Positions 6,410 through 12,494 of a stretch of DNA of 14,889 nt are shown here, one piece after another. The position numbers and the translations under genes were made by a program. The stretch's first letter is position 1; the number at the start of each line of letters is the position of its first letter. The notes beneath the pieces were generated by a model. It had not been told where the DNA came from. It saw only the letters and a program-made list of their open reading frames with translations, and ran no database searches. The DNA comes from Syntrophomonas sp. UBA5432 (lineage in GTDB: Bacteria > Bacillota > Syntrophomonadia > Syntrophomonadales > Syntrophomonadaceae): positions 1 through 14,889 of the forward strand of contig DIRQ01000003.1 in the NCBI GenBank assembly GCA_002424365.1. The letters run 5' to 3'.

Positions 6410-7081
6410 ATGCGAATATTCAGGGTTATTCTCTCTGGTTTAGTGCTGGCTCTATATATTGCGCTTCAGGTCTCGTTGCCGATTTGCCTGGCAGAAAATG
6501 AAGCGACAGTCGTAAATAGTGAAGCTAGTCAGACCAACCAGCCCAATTGCGCCAGTTGTCATCAACAGGAAACTGACGCTTTTAATGCAGGTATTCATAG
6601 CCAAAATGGTATGAGTTGTACCGACTGCCACCAGGCGCACGATACCGGCGCTGGAGTTCATCAGGATCCCATGTCGGATCCGAAAAACATTGCCACTACC
6701 TGTGGCGCCTGCCATGCCGGGGATGTCTTAAAATCATACCAGGAAAGCTTCCATGGTCGGGCAGTGGCTCTGGGAAGCAAAAAAAGTGCAGACTGTACCA
6801 GTTGTCACGATTCTCATAAAATAGTGAAATCCACTGACCCGGCATCTCCAGTTGCTCAGGCTAACTTGCCTGCTACCTGTGCCAAGTGTCACCTGGAGCC
6901 TTTGGAGAACTATTCAGCGGGAGTTGAACACAAGGTGCTTGAGGCTAATGGTGCGGGTGTACCACAGTATAACACATTCAAGTTTTTCGTCTGGCTAACC
7001 ATTATAACGGTGGTTTGTTTGATTTTGCATATGGAAATGGATTTGCTGCATCTGTTTAGAAAGGCCAGACGTAAAGAATAA
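6410..7081 (+). CDS. Pentaheme membrane-anchored c-type cytochrome (cytochrome c3 family)
   Basis: This 223-residue protein carries five CxxCH heme-binding motifs: CASCH (47), CTDCH (70), CGACH (98), CTSCH (129) and CAKCH (157). An N-terminal hydrophobic signal (about residues 5-28) ends in CLA-EN, a plausible signal peptidase cut. A C-terminal transmembrane helix (about 191-207) is followed by a basic tail (RKARRKE), which places the heme domain outside the cell. SFHGRAVALGSKKSADCTSCH resembles multiheme electron-transfer cytochromes, and His77, 115, 136 and others are possible distal ligands. The start is certain: an in-frame TAA lies 9 bases upstream of the ATG. It should relay electrons between the molybdoenzyme/FeS pair and cytochrome b, and it needs the ResB/ResC pathway encoded downstream. 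Confidence 0.92.
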   Translation: MRIFRVILSGLVLALYIALQVSLPICLAENEATVVNSEASQTNQPNCASCHQQETDAFNAGIHSQNGMSCTDCHQAHDTGAGVHQDPMSDPKNIATTCGACHAGDVLKSYQESFHGRAVALGSKKSADCTSCHDSHKIVKSTDPASPVAQANLPATCAKCHLEPLENYSAGVEHKVLEANGAGVPQYNTFKFFVWLTIITVVCLILHMEMDLLHLFRKARRKE

Positions 7082-7100
7082 GCCCAAAGGAGGGATATTA

Positions 7101-7907
7101 ATGGCTAAAATATATCAACGATGGAACATCCATCACCGCCTCCAGCACATTTTGCTATTTGTCAGCTTTTTCATATTAACCTTTACCGGACTTCCCATCA
7201 AATACGCGTATTCCTCGTGGGCATCGCCGGTAACCCGGTTTTTTGGCGGCTTTGATACCATGCTAACTATTCATAAGGTGGCAGCAGCCATCATGATCAT
7301 CGCTGCAATTTACCATCTGGGTTATATGCTGGTCTGCTGGCTGATAAGAAAAGAAACTTCTACCGCCATGGTACCTACCTGGAAGGATGTAACCGATTTA
7401 TTGGATCATATAGTATATAGTTTCGGTTTAAGTAAAAAGGATGCGGAATTTGAGCGCTATTCTTATAAAGAAAAATTCGACTACTGGGCGGTATTTTGGG
7501 GTATTGCTATAATGGTAGGTTCTGGCTTAATGATGTGGTTTCCCCAGATAAGCGTCCAGTATGTGCCGCGCTGGGTGCTGGATTGTGCTCAGGTAGCCCA
7601 TAGCGACGAAGCTATGTTGGCTATTACCGCTGTCTTTATCTGGCACTTTTATAATGTTCATTTTAGCCCCCTGGTTTTTCCTATGAGTATGGTATGGTTG
7701 AACGGTAAGTTTAGTCAGGAGGAAATGGAGGAATTTCATCCCCTGGAATTGCAGAAAATAGCACCAGCCGAGGCCGGCTCAGGGGAGCAAACAGTAGAGG
7801 TTTCTACTTTCCGCAGGAATCCGGGATTAATTATCGCTCAGATGATTATCTATGCTGCCATCCTGGCCTGGTTTCTATATGGCTTCCTGCCTTTGGGGTT
7901 GATGTAA
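7101..7907 (+). CDS. Cytochrome b subunit (cytochrome b561 / formate dehydrogenase gamma-like), quinone-interacting
   Basis: This 268-residue membrane protein has about five hydrophobic segments (roughly residues 15-33, 55-82, 127-147, 170-188 and 242-264). Histidines placed to ligate b-hemes include His16 (HHRLQH), His58 (IHKVAAA), His72 (IYHLGYM), His182 and His187 (WHFYNVHF). RYSYKEKFDYWAVFWG is characteristic of cytochrome b subunits of periplasmic-facing dehydrogenases and reductases. It most likely exchanges electrons with menaquinone and with the pentaheme cytochrome encoded 19 bases upstream. AAAGGAGGG precedes the ATG. It is longer than a minimal FdnI-type subunit because of an extra C-terminal helix. 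Confidence is high for family, moderate for direction of electron flow. Confidence 0.9.
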   Translation: MAKIYQRWNIHHRLQHILLFVSFFILTFTGLPIKYAYSSWASPVTRFFGGFDTMLTIHKVAAAIMIIAAIYHLGYMLVCWLIRKETSTAMVPTWKDVTDLLDHIVYSFGLSKKDAEFERYSYKEKFDYWAVFWGIAIMVGSGLMMWFPQISVQYVPRWVLDCAQVAHSDEAMLAITAVFIWHFYNVHFSPLVFPMSMVWLNGKFSQEEMEEFHPLELQKIAPAEAGSGEQTVEVSTFRRNPGLIIAQMIIYAAILAWFLYGFLPLGLM

Positions 7908-7909
7908 CT

Positions 7910-8087
7910 GGACAATAGACTATCTGACGCAGAAGGACGCTGATTCTTATGATTAAAGCTGATAATAATATTAAATAAAGAATCTCCAGTAAATTATATT
8001 AAATCTTCGTAAGTCTACGTCAAAAATTAGTTAACGCGGATAACGTGGATTGGGTAAGAAAAATTCCGCGTAATCCACGTCCAATTG
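7910..8087. repeat. Degenerate intergenic repeat, copy B, filling the cytochrome b-resB gap
   Basis: This 200-base gap contains no ORF. Its left part (7926-7962, GACGCAGAAGGACGCTGATT and onward) aligns with copy A. Its right part has nested inverted words: ACGTGGATT (8043-8051) and AATCCACGT (8072-8080) are exact complements, and the end reads ACGTCCAATTG, like the right end of copy C (CCGTGTCCAATT). The units resemble the decayed GACGCTGATT / AATCCGCGTCC repeats common between genes in anaerobes. The fold could also act as an intercistronic stem-loop. No clear promoter for resB was identified. Confidence 0.55.
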
Positions 8088-8107
8088 TTTTATGAGGTTG
8101 TGATTTT

Positions 8108-9415
8108 TTGGCTAAAGGGCGAGGCTGGTGGGAGCGGTTTAGTTCCATGAAAACAGGTTTATACCTGCTGGTAGCAGTCAGTATTGCTTCTGCCCTGGGT
8201 ACACTTTACCCCCAGGGGCAGGTGTATACTGCCTGGAAACGTTTCCTGCAACTGGGTGATGTATACCACTCCTGGTGGTATATTACCCTGTTAAGCCTGC
8301 TGGCCCTTAACCTGATAGCCTGTAACATTAGTCGCATAAAACCCATGATTAACAGCCTTTTTCACTATCAACAACTCCTGGATGCAAAACAGGTTATGAA
8401 ATTTAAGCTTAACCATTCTCTTCACCTGTCAGGGGATTTGGAACGGATAAAAGACCAGGTAATTAACACTCTGAGCGGGCAGGGCTATCAGATATGGTCA
8501 CAAACCGACGAAGATACGGTAAAGATTGGTGCGCAGAAGGGACGTTTTTACACCTTGGGTTCTTTTATTACCCATCTTAGCTTTATTATCATACTCCTTG
8601 GCGCATTGTATGGCGGATTATGGGGTTATAAAGGCTACATTAATGTTGCAGTTGGCTCTTCCTTCAACCTTAAGCAGATTCCAGGTATCACTAAAAACAG
8701 CACGGTTGATGATTTTAAGATTCGGGTGGATAAATTTTGGCTGGAAAGGTATGCTGATGGAACTCCCTCGGGCTACTTCAGTCGCCTGACCATTATGGAA
8801 AAAGATAAGGTAGTAAAAACTGCTACTATTGCCGTAAACCAGCCTCTGGAATACCGGGGCGTCAAATTTTATCAAACCAGCTATGGGCAGTTAGCCCAGA
8901 TTGAAGTATTTGTCCCCGAGTCTAAAAGTCATCAAGAATTGTTGGGCGAAGGCGATATTATCAGGATTTTGGGAACAGACTATCACCTCTTACTGTATCG
9001 CTATGATCCTCCCACAGGTATGTATTCTCAGTTGCAGGCAAAAGAGCTCAAAATTATTTATGCACTGTATAAGGAAGATAAGTTAGCGGGAACCGGAAAG
9101 TTGGGGATAAACCAGTCCGTCCCGGTTGATGAACAGGGTAATAGTTTTAAGTTTACCGGATTTACACCTACTACTGGTCTAGAAGTAAAAAAAGACCCGG
9201 GAGTACCGGTAGTTATTTTTGGGTCCCTGTTAATAGTACTGGGAATTGGGATGATAATGATACTTAAACCTCATAAAATCTGGGCTGTACTGGAGAAACA
9301 GGATGACTCCATAAGCATTAGCCTGGGGGGGAATAGCCGCAGGCATAGCCTGGAGTTTGAAGAAGAATTTAAGAAAATGGTTAAAGAATTAGACACTGAA
9401 TACACTGCTACCTAA
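8108..9415 (+). CDS. resB: ResB, cytochrome c maturation (System II) heme-handling protein
   Basis: This 435-residue protein has the ResB/Ccs1 topology: two hydrophobic segments near the N-terminus (about 16-33 and 50-71), a third at about 150-172 containing a conserved-type His156 in ITHLSFIIILLGALYGG, a large extracytoplasmic domain, and a final helix (about 368-390). RFSSMKTGLYLLVAVSIASALGTLYPQG is the typical ResB opening. With ResC it forms the System II heme-export and attachment complex for CxxCH apocytochromes. The start is TTG 8108, with GAGG at 8094-8097 upstream; it is unusual but no better in-frame start is near. The last residues (ELDTEYTAT) are encoded by intergenic repeat copy C. 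The likely client is the pentaheme cytochrome at 6410. Confidence 0.92.
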   Translation: MAKGRGWWERFSSMKTGLYLLVAVSIASALGTLYPQGQVYTAWKRFLQLGDVYHSWWYITLLSLLALNLIACNISRIKPMINSLFHYQQLLDAKQVMKFKLNHSLHLSGDLERIKDQVINTLSGQGYQIWSQTDEDTVKIGAQKGRFYTLGSFITHLSFIIILLGALYGGLWGYKGYINVAVGSSFNLKQIPGITKNSTVDDFKIRVDKFWLERYADGTPSGYFSRLTIMEKDKVVKTATIAVNQPLEYRGVKFYQTSYGQLAQIEVFVPESKSHQELLGEGDIIRILGTDYHLLLYRYDPPTGMYSQLQAKELKIIYALYKEDKLAGTGKLGINQSVPVDEQGNSFKFTGFTPTTGLEVKKDPGVPVVIFGSLLIVLGIGMIMILKPHKIWAVLEKQDDSISISLGGNSRRHSLEFEEEFKKMVKELDTEYTAT

Positions 9416-9446
9416 ATTGTACCGATAGGTACATCCGTGTCCAATT
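9387..9446. repeat. Degenerate intergenic repeat, copy C, overlapping the end of resB
   Basis: AATTAGACACTGA (9387-9399) and TCCGTGTCCAATT (9434-9446) form an 11-of-13 inverted repeat, with GACACTGAATACACTG repeating the copy A words. Nested inside, TGTACC/GGTACA (9418-9433) is a perfect 6-bp stem with a GATA loop, 3 bases after the resB stop codon (9413-9415). The element supplies the last codons and the stop of resB, and it would fold as an intercistronic hairpin before resC. Confidence 0.55.
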
Positions 9447-9469
9447 AAATTCCAGGAGGTATAAGGCAA

Positions 9470-10306
9470 ATGAACCAGTATGAAAATATAGCTTTTATAA
9501 TAACCTTTACAGCTTATTCGGCGGCTATGCTGTTTTATGTATGGTATTTTGTCAGCAAAAGGGAGAACGTGGGTCGGCTGGCCAGTATTACGACTATAGT
9601 TGGCTGGATGGCAAATACCGCAGCCCTGACTATACGCAGTATAATTGCAGGACGTTTACCCTTTAGTAATGGCTATGAATTCTTACTGGCCTTTGCCTGG
9701 GGGATAGTTATCATTTACCTGTGGTTTGAATACCGCCACCGCCTAAAATCCCTGGGAGCCTTTGTCATTCCTGTAGCCTGGATTCTTCTGGCCTATGTAT
9801 TGGTGGCAATTCCAAGTGAGGAAAAGGCCGTAGTGCCATTGATGGCAGCTTTACGCAGCAACTGGCTCAGTGTACACGTTGCTACCGCCATATTATCTTA
9901 TGGCGCTTTTGCGGTTTCCTTTGGATTGGCGGTTATGTACTTGATTAAGCTGAAAAAAGAAAATTCCGGGAGCAAATCCGGAATTATGAGTAATCTGCCA
10001 GCAGCCAGGTTACTAGATGAATTAAGTTATAAATCTATTACCTTTGGTTTCTTTTTCCTGGCCCTGGTTATTGTCAGTGGTGCTATCTGGGCGGAACAGG
10101 CCTGGGGAAGTTACTGGACCTGGGACCCCAAGGAAACCTGGTCACTTATCACCTGGTTAATCTACGGCGCCTATTTGCACGCTCGCCTCACTTACGGCTG
10201 GCGGGGGAAACGGGCTGCAGTACTGGCTATAATCGGTTTTATAGCCGTAATGTTTACCTTTTTTGGGGTTAACTACTTCCTGGCCGGGTTACACAGCTAT
10301 GCTTAG
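9470..10306 (+). CDS. ccsB: ResC/CcsB (CcsA-type) cytochrome c synthase subunit
   Basis: This 278-residue, eight-helix-type membrane protein bears the tryptophan-rich WWD heme-binding signature WGSYWTWDPKETWSL (about residues 213-227) that defines CcsA/ResC heme-handling proteins. Histidines flanking it include SVHVATAILSYG, LHARL and the near-terminal GLHSYA, in keeping with heme ligation on the outer face. RLPFSNGYEFLLAFAW near residue 64 is also typical. It presents heme to ResB and to apocytochromes. AGGAGGT at 9454-9460 gives a clear start at ATG 9470, 54 bases after resB. Its stop lies only 9 bases from the stop of the convergent regulator gene. Annotation pipelines often name this protein CcsB, and Bacillus workers call it ResC. 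Confidence 0.93.
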   Translation: MNQYENIAFIITFTAYSAAMLFYVWYFVSKRENVGRLASITTIVGWMANTAALTIRSIIAGRLPFSNGYEFLLAFAWGIVIIYLWFEYRHRLKSLGAFVIPVAWILLAYVLVAIPSEEKAVVPLMAALRSNWLSVHVATAILSYGAFAVSFGLAVMYLIKLKKENSGSKSGIMSNLPAARLLDELSYKSITFGFFFLALVIVSGAIWAEQAWGSYWTWDPKETWSLITWLIYGAYLHARLTYGWRGKRAAVLAIIGFIAVMFTFFGVNYFLAGLHSYA

Positions 10307-10315
10307 TCGTTCTTA

Positions 10316-12298
10316 TTACAGGCAATCATCACGGGAAATATTATAAAGTTTCATTTTACGGTATATAGTCATACGGGAAAATCCTGTTTCCTCTGCTACC
10401 CGGGTTATATTCCCCTGGTGCTTTTGCAAAAGACTAATTATCTGTTGCGATTCCTCTTCAGCGAGCATTTGTTTGCGTTTTTGCTTGTACATGGTTACCG
10501 GGGAAGCCTGAAGCTCTTCTCCGGCATAAAAACACTCCGAAGAGATTATTTCCGGAGGCAAGTCGCCACTAGTGACCCGGTTTTGGCTGGCGGTACATAC
10601 TAACCGCTCTACTACATTCTGTAGCTCTCTTACATTTCCCGGCCAATCATATCTCTTCAGCTTATCTATTATCTCTGGTTCCAGAATACTTAAGACATTT
10701 TCGTTCCTTCTGCCCAACTGCCCCAGGAAGTGTTTAACCAACTGGGGAATGTCGTCCGCCCTCTCACGCAGGGGCGGTATATTTATGGAAATAACATTTA
10801 AGCGATAGTATAAATCTTCCCGAAAATTGCCCTGTTCTATTTCACTGCGCAAATCTTTATTGGTGGCACAAATTACTCTAACATCTACCGGAATTTCTTT
10901 GGAATCACCGATGCGGGTAACCCGGCGGTTCTGCAGTACACGCAGGAGGGCAACTTGTAACTCAAAAGGCATGTCCCCAATCTCATCCAGAAATATGGTA
11001 CCCCCGGAAGCCATTTCAAACTTACCTATACTGCCCCCTCGTTTGGCACCGGTAAAGGCGCCCTCTACATAGCCAAATAATTCGCTAGCTACCAGTTCCC
11101 TGGGGATAGCACCGCAATTAATAGCTACGAACGGGCCTTTATGTCTAAAGCTGGCGTTGTGAATGGCCTGGGCAAATACCTCTTTACCGGTACCGCTTTC
11201 GCCGGTAAGCAAAACATTACTATTATTCATTGTAGCCATACGGGCAATATTAATACTCTCCATCAATGGTGCGCTATTGCCGATAATATCATTGAACTTA
11301 TATTGAGCCCGGGCTCCGGTAAAACGGCTGACCAGGCGGTTTATCCGGTCCATGTTTTGCAGCACCATCATGCCGCTATCTACCTTTCCATCTTCATTAC
11401 GGCTAAAATTACCTGAGGCCAGGCAATGAATTTTTCCCTGGGGACCATCCATAAATACCTCTACATCGCTAAAGGAATTACCTTTTAACATGAAATCCTC
11501 TATGGAACCTGGCCTGGCATCCAAAAGGTTCTGCAGAGTAGTGCCAATTATATCCCCGGCAGGTCTGCCCAGGATATGTTCCACTGCAGGATTAACCAGG
11601 TCTATAGTGCCATTTGAGGAAAAAATGATAACCCCGTCTGACATCATATTAAAAATATTGGTAAGACGCTGGTTATATGTTTTCAATTGCCGGTTCTTAG
11701 CCAAAATTTTGAAACGATCCACCATTTTACCGGCTGCTTTAACCAGCATAGTTAGGACATGGCTATGATCTTCAGATGATGGCCCTATCAAAGCCAGCAC
11801 GGTTAATAAGTTTCCATTGCGGTCAAAAATAGGAGCAGCAGTAGTGGTAAGATTATGGAAATCATAACAATAATGCTCGATTCCGATGATTTGCAAAGAT
11901 TCTCCGGTAACAATAGCAGTACCTATAGCATTGGTACCCACACTGCTTTCTGTCCAATTTATATTTACAGTTGCATCTAACTGAGGAATGCTGTATATGA
12001 TATATCCGTTGGCATCGACCAGGCAGACCCGAAATCCGGAACCCCGAACTGAATCATAGACCTCTTCCACAACAGGATAAGCAGCTTTTACCAGTTCTGC
12101 AGGCAGATTACTGATGGTATCTACCTCTAGATGTGATTTACAATTACTACAACGGTGAGGATTGACTCCAGCCTCACGCGACCTTTGCCAGGAATCTGCT
12201 ATAAAAGGGTCCAGTAGGTTAGGTGTTAATTCTCCAGATTCTATAAAATGATTCCAGACTGAATACAACTTGTTGTTGACTGATGTAGCTTTACCCAT
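10316..12298 (-). CDS. Sigma-54-dependent enhancer-binding regulator, AcoR-like (GAF-PAS-AAA+-Fis)
   Basis: This protein of about 660 residues has four parts. An N-terminal sensor region (about 70-200, GAF-like, with NWTESSVGTNAIGTA and HYCYDFHNLTTTAAPIFD) is typical of AcoR-type activators. A PAS domain (about 210-285) contains MSDGVIIFSSNGTIDLVN. A AAA+ domain (about 335-575) has Walker A GESGTGKE (366-373), the sigma-54-contacting GAFTGA loop (413-418) and Walker B FLDE (436-439). A C-terminal Fis-type helix-turn-helix ends in NITRVAEETGFSRMTIYRKMKLYN. An unusual HRCSNCK (Cys50, Cys53) precedes the GAF region. The start is ATG 12298, behind GGGGAGG; an upstream GTG at 12328 would sit at the predicted transcription start. 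It probably activates the sigma-54 promoter at 2111. The ligand is unknown. Confidence 0.92.
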   Translation of the reverse strand: MGKATSVNNKLYSVWNHFIESGELTPNLLDPFIADSWQRSREAGVNPHRCSNCKSHLEVDTISNLPAELVKAAYPVVEEVYDSVRGSGFRVCLVDANGYIIYSIPQLDATVNINWTESSVGTNAIGTAIVTGESLQIIGIEHYCYDFHNLTTTAAPIFDRNGNLLTVLALIGPSSEDHSHVLTMLVKAAGKMVDRFKILAKNRQLKTYNQRLTNIFNMMSDGVIIFSSNGTIDLVNPAVEHILGRPAGDIIGTTLQNLLDARPGSIEDFMLKGNSFSDVEVFMDGPQGKIHCLASGNFSRNEDGKVDSGMMVLQNMDRINRLVSRFTGARAQYKFNDIIGNSAPLMESINIARMATMNNSNVLLTGESGTGKEVFAQAIHNASFRHKGPFVAINCGAIPRELVASELFGYVEGAFTGAKRGGSIGKFEMASGGTIFLDEIGDMPFELQVALLRVLQNRRVTRIGDSKEIPVDVRVICATNKDLRSEIEQGNFREDLYYRLNVISINIPPLRERADDIPQLVKHFLGQLGRRNENVLSILEPEIIDKLKRYDWPGNVRELQNVVERLVCTASQNRVTSGDLPPEIISSECFYAGEELQASPVTMYKQKRKQMLAEEESQQIISLLQKHQGNITRVAEETGFSRMTIYRKMKLYNISRDDCL

Positions 12299-12333
12299 TC
12301 TACCGCCTCCCCTTGTGGTAAATTTCACATATC

Positions 12334-12353
12334 ATTATAACATGAATGTTACA
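12334..12353 (-). promoter_or_regulatory. Regulator promoter: extended -10 overlapped by TGTTACA palindrome
   Basis: On the minus strand, TGTTATAAT gives a TATAAT (12339-12334) with an upstream TG. No good -35 is visible. The palindrome TAACAT-N2-ATGTTA (12338-12351) and the heptamer TGTTACA (12347-12353, plus strand) overlap this -10. They match the repeats upstream of the sigma-54 promoter at 2111, suggesting autorepression by the regulator. Transcription would begin near 12327. Confidence 0.5.
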
Positions 12354-12436
12354 GCGAGAAAAAAACAAAATATAGGTACAATGGGATTTGGAACCAGCAA
12401 AAGTTGGGAATACTAATCCTGCTCCCCGGGGTTTTT

Positions 12437-12466
12437 CCGAACTACTCCGAACTACTATGATATAAT
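12437..12466 (+). promoter_or_regulatory. Putative topB promoter with 10-bp tandem duplication
   Basis: CCGAACTACT is repeated exactly twice in tandem (12437-12456), immediately followed by an extended -10, TGATATAAT (12458-12466). No clear -35 hexamer exists at the right distance, which is usual for extended -10 promoters. The leader would be only about 20 bases, carrying GGAGG at 12483 before the ATG at 12495. Confidence 0.5.
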
Positions 12467-12494
12467 AAATAATAAAAATCTCGGAGGATTATAG

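Noticed and set aside
6484..6493. Lipobox in the cytochrome c signal peptide (Cys26)
   Set aside because: The residue before the cysteine is Ile (LPIC), which does not fit the small residue required at -1; signal peptidase I cleavage after Ala28 plus the C-terminal helix is more likely.
12299..12328. GTG at 12328 as the regulator start
   Set aside because: It lies at the predicted transcription start, lacks a ribosome-binding site, and adds KFTTRGGGR, which is the translated ribosome-binding region of the real ATG at 12298.
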